Below, piece by piece: positions 26,067 to 33,360 of a stretch of 41,460 nucleotides of DNA (its first letter is position 1; each line of letters opens with the position of its first letter). The DNA lies in assembly GCF_001896205.1 (NCBI RefSeq), contig NZ_MPNU01000001.1:1232942-1274401 (forward strand). Reading direction: 5' to 3'. The translations under genes and the position numbers were made by a program. Under the pieces are notes generated by a model, which searched no databases, was not told the origin of the DNA, and saw only the letters and a program-made list of their open reading frames with translations. The DNA comes from Edwardsiella piscicida. Lineage in GTDB: Bacteria > Pseudomonadota > Gammaproteobacteria > Enterobacterales > Enterobacteriaceae.

Positions 26067-26705
26067 ATGATGAAAACGAGACTCTTCCAGGCCGCCGCTG
26101 GCCTGCTGGTACTGTGCTCCGTTGCCGCTCAGGCCGCTGGGTATCAGGAAGGAAAACAGTATACCGACATGCCGAAAGCCGTCCCCGGCGCGCCTGCGGT
26201 CGTCGAATTTTTCTCTTTCTATTGCCCGCCCTGTAACCAATTTGCCAACGTTTACCGCATCGGTGAGGCGGTAAACGGGGTCCTGCCGCAGGGGGAGAAG
26301 GTGGTGAAATACCACGTGAGCTTCCTGGGGCCGCAGGGACCGGCGCTGACGGAGGCGTGGTCTGTCGCGCAGGCCCTCGGCGTGTCGGATAAAGTGGAAA
26401 AGCCGCTGTTTGATGCGGTGCAGGTGAAGCGCAGCATTAACTCTCCGGCGGATATCCGCCAGGTATTTATCGACTCCGGCGTTGCGGCGGCAGAGTATGA
26501 TGCGGCGCTGAACAGTTTTGTCGTGAAATCGCTGACCGCGCGGCAGGAGAATGCGGTGCAGGCCTTCGGCGTGCGCGGCACCCCGTCGTTCTATGTCGCA
26601 GGTAAGTACCAGATTAAAAATGATGGAATGCAGGCGACCAGTATCGATGGCTATCGCAGTGAATATGCGGACGTGGTGAAGTTCCTGCTGGCTCAGGGTA
26701 AATAA
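26067..26705 (+). CDS. DsbA-family periplasmic thiol oxidase with CPPC active site (SrgA-like)
   Basis: Soluble periplasmic disulfide-forming enzyme. The 212-aa product (from ATG 26067; ATG 26070 is equally possible, and no strong Shine-Dalgarno is seen) has a signal peptide ending AAQA near residue 23, then AGYQEGKQYTDMPK. The active site is FFSFYCPPCNQF (Cys53, Cys56); E. coli DsbA has CPHC. The cis-Pro loop reads RGTPSFYV (Thr before Pro; Val in DsbA). The body follows DsbA (EYDAALNSFVVKSLTARQEN; ALGVSDKVEKPLFDAVQ). The CPPC motif is, from memory, that of Salmonella SrgA, a substrate-selective DsbA paralogue. It is followed by a strong terminator, so probably monocistronic or co-transcribed with ivy. 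Confidence 0.9.
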   Translation: MMKTRLFQAAAGLLVLCSVAAQAAGYQEGKQYTDMPKAVPGAPAVVEFFSFYCPPCNQFANVYRIGEAVNGVLPQGEKVVKYHVSFLGPQGPALTEAWSVAQALGVSDKVEKPLFDAVQVKRSINSPADIRQVFIDSGVAAAEYDAALNSFVVKSLTARQENAVQAFGVRGTPSFYVAGKYQIKNDGMQATSIDGYRSEYADVVKFLLAQGK

Positions 26706-26724
26706 CGCGCCCCTCTGCCGATAA

Positions 26725-26755
26725 ACGCCTGGGCTAGCGCCCGGGCGTTTTTTTT
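26725..26755 (+). terminator. Rho-independent terminator after the DsbA paralogue
   Basis: Arms ACGCCTGGGC and GCCCGGGCGT (one G-T wobble) with loop TAGC, followed by eight T. It lies about 20 bp past the stop codon. Confidence 0.92.
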
Positions 26756-27619
26756 GGCACTTGCAACGCCCGTGCGCCAATGGCGCTGGGACCACGGAGC
26801 GGAGAGGCGCGACAGGTCGATGCCCGGTCGCATAGCCTTCGCCTTCAGCGTCCCTCTCGTGAGCCGCATTGGCGGTGATCTGCGCGCCACCGCGTCACTG
26901 GCGACAGGGGATGGCGGCATCGCGCCGGTGGTTAGGGAGCGCCTCAGGATCAACCGCGGCGGCGCTAATCGGGCTATATTCATTTGCGGATGCCATGATC
27001 ATGGCGGCTTATTTCGCCCCGCGTCGAGCTGATAACCTAAGCCAGGTATATTACGCTCACTGGATGGGATGATTCGGATATGCCTTTTCTATCGCGGGCA
27101 AAGAGAGCGCGCCGCGGTAACGGATTAATGGTATGCCGCCGCGTTATTTTTATCAAAATAGCCGATCTTCACGTAGACGCTGCTGCTCTGTATTTTTACC
27201 ATGCTGCCTATTATTATTAGGATATATCCGTATAGACAACGAGATAATTCTGTTAGTCGACGTGTGCGGAGATCAATATACTCACCGCGTATCTCTGTCC
27301 GGGCGCACTGATGCCGAGAGGATTATTTCTCTCGGTCATTATCAACCGCCGGCGCGCGGGCGTTATCTTACGTATTGATCACGCGCTATTGCGCATCGCG
27401 TGGGGAGGCTCAATCCATGCGCTATAGTATGCAATTATTAAATAAATAATTGGTGACACATATTTAATATATATGCTTGTCGGTGCTATTTTATCGGAAC
27501 AGTACGATTTATCTCACTGTTATGGCTGAACCTATTGAGTTATTAGTGTGAATGTATAAGCTGTCCTGAAATGGTCAATATGAAGAATGCCATTTAAAAC
27601 ATAAGGATAGTGTATTTGT
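26756..27619. other. Gene-poor region, 864 bp
   Basis: The longest stretch without a confident gene. GC-rich to about 27030 and clearly AT-rich from about 27370 to 27619, just before the LysR gene. Short open frames exist (for example 26869-27072 and 27133-27378), but none has a ribosome-binding site or a recognisable product. It may hold decayed sequence and the promoter of the regulator gene. Confidence 0.5.
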
Positions 27620-28564
27620 ATGGAGCGTTCTAATCACAGTAATTTATTGCATTTAAAGGGATTCGATCTCAATCTGCTGACCGTATTTGAGATGGTGTTT
27701 TTACACAATAGCGTTAGCCGTGCGGCGGCGGCGATGGGCACCACGCCCTCGGCGGTGAGTCAGTCGCTGCAAAAGCTGCGTCAACACTTTGACGATCCGC
27801 TATTTATCCGCGCAGGCAAGGGCATTTCGCCAACGGCGCTGGGAGTCTGCTTGCATGATCAGATCGCTCAGGGGCTGTCGCTGATTGAAAATACCCTCAA
27901 CGCGACGCTCTCCGCCAAGCAGCGCCGTAAGTTTGTCGTTTTCGCCCCCTGCTGCGTGGCGCTGCAGGTGCTGCCCGCCGCCGTCAGCGCCCTTGAGCGT
28001 CTCGGCGCCGGGTATGAGCTGCTGCACTACAGTGGGTATGCGGATTATCATCCGCATACCATTGCAGAGCAGCTGCTGAATTTTCGTAAGGCCGACGTGG
28101 TGTTCAGCACGACGCCGGTGACGGCGCATGCGGTGCACTGCCTGCCGTTTGCGAACGAACCGCTGGCGCTCGTATGCCGCGATGGGCATCCGCGCCTCGG
28201 GGAGGCGTGCAGCGAGGTGCAGCTGAGCGGAGAACGGTTTGTGATCCTGCAGCGTGCTCATAGCGACGGGGATCGCTTTGCATTTCTGCACGGCGGTCGG
28301 GTGGTGCTGCGTTCGGACTCCTTTATCTCGATTCTGGGGGCGGTCAGCCACAGCGATCTGCTGACGGTTTTGCCGCGGGAGGTCGCGCTGCGCTACGGCT
28401 CCGCCTTTAATCTGCGGGTGGTGGAGACGGCCTTTGCGATCCCGCCGATCCCCCTCTATCTCACCTATAACAAGCGTTCCCTGCGCAACCCCGAGTTCCG
28501 TAATCTGCTTGACGTGCTGACGGACACCGCCTCTCTGAGGAGCATGGTGCCGCTGACGGCGTGA
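27620..28564 (+). CDS. LysR-family regulator, YbdO/CitR-like
   Basis: LysR-type regulator of 314 aa. The N-terminal helix-turn-helix KGFDLNLLTVFEMVFLHNSV, then TTPSAVSQSLQKLRQHFDDP and LFIRAGKGISPTALG resembles E. coli YbdO (CitR) and, more distantly, LeuO. The effector domain (residues about 95-300) includes HTIAEQLLNFRKADVVFSTT and PPIPLYLTYNKRSLRNPEFR, again as in YbdO. It starts at ATG 27620 after AAGGA. It stands alone between AT-rich spacers with no citrate-fermentation or other obvious target genes. The AT-rich flanks suggest acquisition and H-NS-type silencing (inference). Confidence 0.87.
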   Translation: MERSNHSNLLHLKGFDLNLLTVFEMVFLHNSVSRAAAAMGTTPSAVSQSLQKLRQHFDDPLFIRAGKGISPTALGVCLHDQIAQGLSLIENTLNATLSAKQRRKFVVFAPCCVALQVLPAAVSALERLGAGYELLHYSGYADYHPHTIAEQLLNFRKADVVFSTTPVTAHAVHCLPFANEPLALVCRDGHPRLGEACSEVQLSGERFVILQRAHSDGDRFAFLHGGRVVLRSDSFISILGAVSHSDLLTVLPREVALRYGSAFNLRVVETAFAIPPIPLYLTYNKRSLRNPEFRNLLDVLTDTASLRSMVPLTA

Positions 28565-28856
28565 ACCGATACGATCGCCTATCGCTGCGCCGCTTCGCGC
28601 CGCGATGTGGTGCCTGCTCCGCCGGCTTATTTTTAGCTGAACGGATTCAGTTATTCCTGATTATTTCTACGCTGCGGGATAAATAAGTAATTAGTAACGA
28701 TTGTCTTTTGATTTTGATAGATGCGAAATATCGATGAATATATTTCGCTACGGTATGACGATAATAGTGAGCTCGGCGTATCGGCGATTCATGCTAAGAT
28801 TTTTGTTTAAAATCAGCTAGTTATAATTTCATTGTTAGAGTGAGATTATTCTTTGC
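28565..28856. other. AT-rich intergenic region between LysR gene and cyaR
   Basis: About 290 bp, markedly AT-rich after 28640, with no convincing coding frame. It receives the 3' end of the LysR gene from the left and the cyaR terminator from the right. Confidence 0.5.
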
Positions 28857-28936
28857 AAAAAAGAAAACCAGCCCAAGGGAGATTGGGCCGGCAAGGAGGT
28901 GGTTCCTAGTATTGCTATTTCGTTATTGCTTTTTGT
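28857..28936 (-). ncRNA. cyaR: CyaR, Hfq-dependent small RNA
   Basis: Read on the minus strand, this stretch contains AGGAACCACCTCCTTGCC, nearly the core of E. coli CyaR (AGGAACCACCTCCTTAGCC), which pairs with the ompX, luxS and nadE ribosome-binding sites. It is followed by the intrinsic terminator, arms CCGGCCCAA and TTGGGCTGG with loop TCTCCC, then TTTTCTTTTTT; the loop also equals that of E. coli CyaR (TCTCCC). A -10 TATTAT (28948-28943) puts the start near 28936, giving about 80 nt. It lies downstream of trhP (yegQ) on the same strand, as in E. coli. The exact 5' end is inferred. Confidence 0.87.
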
Positions 28937-28969
28937 GTGGCAATAATAACCATGACGACGTCACTTTAG

Positions 28970-28985
28970 TGTGATCGTCATCGGG
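28970..28985. promoter_or_regulatory. Candidate CRP site of the cyaR promoter
   Basis: TGTGATCGTCATCGGG has one perfect CRP half-site (TGTGA) and a poor second half. Its centre (28977.5) is about 41.5 bp upstream of the inferred cyaR start, the class II position used for CRP activation of E. coli cyaR. Confidence 0.5.
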
Positions 28986-29006
28986 TATTATCAAAAAAAT
29001 AAAAAA

Positions 29007-29025
29007 AGCCGGAATTAATCCGGCT
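29007..29025 (-). terminator. Rho-independent terminator after trhP
   Basis: Arms AGCCGGA and TCCGGCT with a 5-nt loop; on the minus strand it is followed by seven T, then ATTTTTTT. It starts 12 bp past the trhP stop and separates trhP from cyaR. Confidence 0.9.
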
Positions 29026-29036
29026 GGGGCAGAACA

Positions 29037-30404
29037 TTATTGAGCGTGAGGATTGCGGGTGCTGACGCCCGCGCCCTGTAGGTTACGCATGAGCAGGGCA
29101 TAGGCCAGATCGATCTCCGCCGGTAGCAGAATATAGACCGTATGTCCGTTGCCCGGCGCGACGTCGGTCGGCTGGCCCTGCTTGTCGCGCAGATCGTCCA
29201 GGGTGAACTGAATATTGCCCTGCGGCGTCATCAGCTCCAGGCTATCGCCGCGGGAAAATTTGTTTTTCACCAGCACTTCAGCATAGCCATCGCGGCGCTC
29301 GCCGCTGAGCTCGCCGACGAACTGCTGGCGATCGGAGACGGAGTAGCCGTAGTCATAGTTCTGCTGATCTTCGTGGACGTGGCGACGCAGGAAACCTTCG
29401 GTATAGCCGCGGTGCGCCAGTGACTCCAGGGTGGTCAGCAGGCTGGGATCGAAAGGCTTGCCGGCTACCGCGTCATCAATCGCTTTGCGGTACACCTGCG
29501 CCGTGCGGGCGCAGTAGTAAAACGACTTGGTGCGCCCCTCAATTTTCAGCGAGTGCACTCCCAGCTCCGTCAGACGCCCCACGTGCTGGATGGCGCGCAG
29601 ATCCTTTGAATTCATAATGTAGGTGCCGTGCTCGTCTTCGAAGGCGCTCATATACTCGCCCGGGCGCATGCTCTCTTCCAGCATGAAGACCCGGTCGGTC
29701 GGCGCGCCGATGCCCAGGGTGGGGTCGACCTGCTGCACCGGGATCGGCTGGTGCTGATGCACAATATTGCCGACCTCGTCCTCTTTGCCTTCCTGCACCT
29801 TGTATTCCCAGCGGCAGGCGTTGGTACAGGTTCCCTGGTTGGGATCGCGCTTATTGATATAGCCTGACAGCAGGCAGCGCCCGGAATAGGCCATGCACAG
29901 CGCGCCGTGGACAAACACCTCCAGCTCCATCTGCGGCACCTGTGCGCGGATTTCGGCAATCTCCTCCAGCGACAGCTCTCGCGACAGGATCACGCGAGTC
30001 AGCCCCATCTGCTGCCAGAATTTTACCGTTGCCCAGTTGACCGCGTTAGCCTGTACCGACAGATGAATCGCCATCGACGGAAACGCTTCACGCACCATCG
30101 AGATCAGGCCAGGATCGGACATGATCAGGGCGTCCGGCCCCATATCGATGACCGGCTTGAGATCGCGCAGAAAGGTTTTCAGCTTCGCGTTGTGCGGCGC
30201 AATATTGACCACCACGTAGAACTTCTTGCCCAGCGCATGGGCTTCCTGAATACCCAGCGCCAGGTTTTCATGGTTGAACTCGTTGTTGCGCACGCGCAGG
30301 CTATAGCGCGGCTGGCCAGCGTAAACCGCGTCGGCGCCATAGGCAAAGGCGTAACGCATGTTTTTCAGCGAACCGGCCGGGGACAGTAATTCCGGAGTAA
30401 ACAT
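29037..30404 (-). CDS. trhP: TrhP (YegQ), tRNA 5-hydroxyuridine hydroxylation protein, U32-peptidase family
   Basis: Peptidase-U32-like protein needed for prephenate-dependent 5-hydroxylation of U34 in tRNAs, the first step to cmo5U. I start at ATG 30404 (MFTPELLSPAGSLKNMRYAF), after GAGAGAG, giving 455 aa (E. coli YegQ 453); an in-frame ATG at 30428 is further out. The U32 signature is EVFVHGALCMAYSGRCLLSG, and the FeS-type cysteine pattern continues in DPNQGTCTNACRWEY. IHLSVQANAVNWATVKFW and SLKIEGRTKSFYYCA are also typical. It keeps the E. coli order with yegP upstream and cyaR downstream. Confidence 0.94.
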   Translation of the reverse strand: MFTPELLSPAGSLKNMRYAFAYGADAVYAGQPRYSLRVRNNEFNHENLALGIQEAHALGKKFYVVVNIAPHNAKLKTFLRDLKPVIDMGPDALIMSDPGLISMVREAFPSMAIHLSVQANAVNWATVKFWQQMGLTRVILSRELSLEEIAEIRAQVPQMELEVFVHGALCMAYSGRCLLSGYINKRDPNQGTCTNACRWEYKVQEGKEDEVGNIVHQHQPIPVQQVDPTLGIGAPTDRVFMLEESMRPGEYMSAFEDEHGTYIMNSKDLRAIQHVGRLTELGVHSLKIEGRTKSFYYCARTAQVYRKAIDDAVAGKPFDPSLLTTLESLAHRGYTEGFLRRHVHEDQQNYDYGYSVSDRQQFVGELSGERRDGYAEVLVKNKFSRGDSLELMTPQGNIQFTLDDLRDKQGQPTDVAPGNGHTVYILLPAEIDLAYALLMRNLQGAGVSTRNPHAQ

Positions 30405-30633
30405 AGATGACTCTCTCGTTCTGATCACAGGTCAGGCTGCAGCGTAGGGCGCGCCTCATCGTCATCCGTGCGCGCTGACGCCACGCGCGGAGAGGGGAGC
30501 GGCCCTAGGGGCTTGCAGTAAAGGCGGGCATTATAGAGAGTTGGCGCGGGCAGTACAATCAAGGCCCCGCGGTGCCCGGAGCCTTGTCGGTGCTGCGCTG
30601 TGCTCGGCAGAAACGGGCCGGCGTGGGATCCCG

Positions 30634-30975
30634 TCACTGCCCGCGGCTCAGATCGCGGATATCGCGGGTCTGGGCATTCTTTTTAACGGACTGGATCCCT
30701 TTACGGGCGGCGCTTTCGGAGCTGTAGTGCTCGCTGTGGCCGATCACCTGATGGTTCTTGGCCTTGAGTAAAAAGTAGGGTTGCTCCCCCTCACAGCACA
30801 GCTCATACTGCGCGTCCTCGACGGCGTTGGTCTGCACGGAGAGAATGCCGTTTTCGACCGAGGCGTGGGAGGCGTACATTTCACTGCTGAGGATCACCTC
30901 GCCGTTACCGGCCTTGAGGTTGAAATGAAACCGCCCATTCAGGGTGCGTTTGATCTCGTAATAGCCCATTGTCAT
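30634..30975 (-). CDS. yegP: YegP, DUF1508 tandem-repeat protein
   Basis: Small cytoplasmic protein of unknown role made of two DUF1508 (YegP) repeats. The start is the ATG at 30975 with AAGGAGAT upstream, giving 113 aa; a longer frame to 31290 is spurious at its N-terminus. Repeat 1 is GYYEIKRTLNGRFHFNLKAG with GEVILSSEMYASHASVENGI (about 4-45). Repeat 2 is QPYFLLKAKNHQVIGHSEHY with SSESAARKGIQSVKKNAQ (about 65-102). It matches E. coli YegP in repeat structure and in its position between baeR and trhP. Confidence 0.93.
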   Translation of the reverse strand: MTMGYYEIKRTLNGRFHFNLKAGNGEVILSSEMYASHASVENGILSVQTNAVEDAQYELCCEGEQPYFLLKAKNHQVIGHSEHYSSESAARKGIQSVKKNAQTRDIRDLSRGQ

Positions 30976-31005
30976 GGGTATCTCCTTGCCTGTGTTACGA
31001 TAACG

Positions 31006-31038
31006 AATCCGCCATCGCCGCGTGGCGAATGGCGGATT
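31006..31038. terminator. Stem-loop between baeR and yegP
   Basis: Outer arms AATCCGCCAT and ATGGCGGATT (10 bp), inner arms CGCC and GGCG, loop GCGT, one bulged A. A strong hairpin without a T-run. It could end the mdt-bae transcript or act as a REP-like element. Confidence 0.55.
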
Positions 31039-31132
31039 ATGGCGGGATACTGTCCATAGTAGTATAGCGTTCATCGGCGCGGACGGCGGCGCGGGCGCCG
31101 AAACCGCACGTATCGCCACGGCGGGAGAGGTC

Positions 31133-31864
31133 TCAGGCGATGATGCGGCAGGGGGCTCCCTCCCAGCGGTAGCCGACGCCATACACCGAGCGGATGAGCG
31201 GCTCGTCGCCCTCGACAGGCTCAAGCTTGCGCCGCAGATTTTTGATGTGGCTGTCGACGGTGCGGTCGGTGACCACCCGGTAGTCGTCATACAGGTGGTT
31301 GAGCAGCTGTTCGCGGGAGAGGACGCTGCCCGGCTGGGTCGCCAGGGTCTTCAGCAGACGGAACTCCGCCTGGGTCAGATCCAGCGGCTGCTGGCGGTAG
31401 CTGGCCTGAAAACGGCTTTCGTCGATGAGCAGCGGCGCCGGCTCGGAGAGGGTATCCTGCAGCCCGCAGCGGCGCAGAATCGTCTTCACTCGGGCGACCA
31501 CCTCGCGCGGGCTATAGGGCTTGCAAATATAGTCATCGGCGCCGATCTCCAGCCCCAGCAGGCGATCTATCTCCTCGATCTTGGCGGTGACCATCACGAT
31601 CGGCACCTCGGAGGTGCGGCGGATCTCGCGGCACAGCGTCAGGCCGTCGACGCCCGGCAGCATCAGATCCAGCAAAATCAAGTCGCAGAGATGCTCCTGC
31701 AGATAGGGCAACACCTCGTCGCCCCGGCTCAGCCAGTGGGGACGATAGCCGGCGGCGATCAGGTAGTCGATCAGCAGTTGGCCCAGCTTGGGCTCATCTT
31801 CAACGATCAGGACGCGCGCCCCCTGCGGTTCGGGCATCAGCGGGGTGGTGGCAAGCATATTCAT
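31133..31864 (-). CDS. baeR: BaeR, envelope-stress response regulator
   Basis: OmpR/PhoB-type regulator that with BaeS activates mdtABC and other envelope-stress genes. The 243-aa product has a receiver domain with the acidic pocket [10 protein letters not shown] and phospho-acceptor Asp66 in [13 protein letters not shown], then [13 protein letters not shown], and a C-terminal winged helix ([43 protein letters not shown]). It matches E. coli BaeR nearly throughout. The ATG at 31864 has GGGAG 7 bp upstream. A gap of 106 bp separates it from baeS, longer than usual for the pair. Confidence 0.96.
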   Translation of the reverse strand: MNMLATTPLMPEPQGARVLIVEDEPKLGQLLIDYLIAAGYRPHWLSRGDEVLPYLQEHLCDLILLDLMLPGVDGLTLCREIRRTSEVPIVMVTAKIEEIDRLLGLEIGADDYICKPYSPREVVARVKTILRRCGLQDTLSEPAPLLIDESRFQASYRQQPLDLTQAEFRLLKTLATQPGSVLSREQLLNHLYDDYRVVTDRTVDSHIKNLRRKLEPVEGDEPLIRSVYGVGYRWEGAPCRIIA

Positions 31865-31970
31865 CGGTCTACTCCCGGTTAGGCATCATCAGGTTAAGGC
31901 TCGAACGGCGCTGGCGCACCGGCCGGGGATATCGCGCCGCAGACGGGGGGCGCCCGGCGTTTACGGCGGC

Positions 31971-33344
31971 TCAGGTCTGCTCCTCCAGCGGCAGCGTGAC
32001 GGTCATCGCGACGCCGCCCAGCGGCGAGTGGCTGGCGCGCAGGCTGCCGCCGTGGGCGGCGACGATATTCTGGCAGATGGAGAGCCCGAGCCCCGATCCT
32101 CCGCTGGCGCGGTTGCGTGAGCCCTCCGCGCGGTAAAAGCGCTCAAAGATATGCTGCAGCTGCTCTTCGCTGACCCCCGGCGCGCTGTCCTGCCAGCACA
32201 GCGTCAGCGTATCGCTACGCTTCTGGCCCACGATCTGCAGCTCGCCGCCGCTATCGGTGTAGCGTAGGCTATTTTCCAGGAGGTTGTTAAACAGCTGCAG
32301 CAGGCGATCGGGATCGCCGAACACCCGGGCCTCGTCCGGCAGCCGCAGGGTCAGACGGATCCCCTTGGCGGCCAGCCGATCGCGAAACGCGCCGGCGGCG
32401 GCCTGCACCAGGGCGCTCGCCTCGATGGGGCTTTTACGGTAGGCCAGGGCGCCGGCGTCGGAGAGCGACAGCTGGTGCAGATCGTTGACCAGCTTGGTCA
32501 GGATGCTGACCTCCGCCTGCAGCGAGGTCAGTGAATCGGGGGTGAGGCGTCGCACCCCATCCTGCAGCGCCTCTAGCTCTCCGCGCAGCACCGCCAGCGG
32601 CGTGCGCAGCTCATGGGAGACGTCGGCCATCAGCGCCCGGCGGATCTGTTCGTTGCGCTCCAGCGTGGTGGCCAACTGATTGAAGTCCTGCGCCAGCTGC
32701 CCCAGCTCGTCGCGGCTGCTGACGTCGACGCGGGTGGCAAAATTACCGGCGGCCAGCTGGTGCATGGCGTTGATCAGCCGTTTGACCGGCGCCAGCATGC
32801 CGCGCGATAGCAGCAGGGTCACCGCCGCCGCCAGCAGGGTCGCCAGGGCGACGATAAACCAGCTGGTGCGGCGCTGCTGGCGATCAAAGTTAATATCGGT
32901 ATTGCGCGTTAGGCGCTCGGGCGGGGTCGTCAGCACCCAGCCGACGTCGCGCCCCTGATAGCGTATCGCGCTGCGGATACCGTCGCTCGGCAGGCTCCCC
33001 TGCGGGCCGACCAGGCGCTGCCCGTTGGCATCGATGACCCAAAATGGGGTGCGCCAGCCGTGGGGAGGCAGGCTGCCGTGCAGATTGCTGCTCTGTTCGA
33101 TATCACGCATGATCCTAAAGATCATCCGCTCATTGTGGCGCAGGAAGTCCCAGTTGCCTTCGCGGGCGTACAGGGTTTCCAGCTCGCTGGCCATCAGCTG
33201 TACCCGCTGTTCATTGCCGTGGCGGATATAGTCGATAAAGCCGCGCTCAAAGCTGACGCGCACCCCCCAGTGCATGATGATCAGCACCAGAATGCAGGTG
33301 GACAGGATGGCCAGAAAGAGTTTGGCGGAAATGCCCAGTCTCAT
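31971..33344 (-). CDS. baeS: BaeS, envelope-stress sensor kinase
   Basis: Inner-membrane histidine kinase partner of BaeR. From ATG 33344 (MRLGISAKLFLAILSTC; GAGGAG upstream) it is 457 aa. It has a first membrane segment at about 10-28, a periplasmic sensor loop to about 160, a second membrane segment at about 162-182, HAMP, the phosphorylation site ADVSHELRTPLAVLRGELEA (His244), an N-box (LFNNLLENSLRYTDSGGEL) and G-boxes (GSGLGLSICQNIVAAHGG). It starts 16 bp after the mdtC stop; E. coli has mdtD in between. Confidence 0.96.
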   Translation of the reverse strand: MRLGISAKLFLAILSTCILVLIIMHWGVRVSFERGFIDYIRHGNEQRVQLMASELETLYAREGNWDFLRHNERMIFRIMRDIEQSSNLHGSLPPHGWRTPFWVIDANGQRLVGPQGSLPSDGIRSAIRYQGRDVGWVLTTPPERLTRNTDINFDRQQRRTSWFIVALATLLAAAVTLLLSRGMLAPVKRLINAMHQLAAGNFATRVDVSSRDELGQLAQDFNQLATTLERNEQIRRALMADVSHELRTPLAVLRGELEALQDGVRRLTPDSLTSLQAEVSILTKLVNDLHQLSLSDAGALAYRKSPIEASALVQAAAGAFRDRLAAKGIRLTLRLPDEARVFGDPDRLLQLFNNLLENSLRYTDSGGELQIVGQKRSDTLTLCWQDSAPGVSEEQLQHIFERFYRAEGSRNRASGGSGLGLSICQNIVAAHGGSLRASHSPLGGVAMTVTLPLEEQT

Positions 33345-33360
33345 GATTTCTCCTCGGGGC

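Noticed and set aside
26693-26983. 96-aa minus-strand frame across the DsbA-paralogue terminator
   Set aside because: Runs through a strong terminator hairpin and its sequence looks random.
27133-27378. 81-aa plus-strand frame in the gene-poor region
   Set aside because: Arg/Cys-rich start, no ribosome-binding site, no recognisable fold; probably chance.
28871-28888. First read as an isolated hairpin
   Set aside because: On the minus strand it is the intrinsic terminator of CyaR, so it is not a separate element.
29007-29025. Palindrome considered as a regulator site
   Set aside because: Its position just past the trhP stop with a T-run on the minus strand marks it as a terminator.
31022-31882. 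Long plus-strand frame (286 aa) over baeR
   Set aside because: Antisense shadow of baeR in a GC-rich genome; His/Gln/Gly-rich with no domain.
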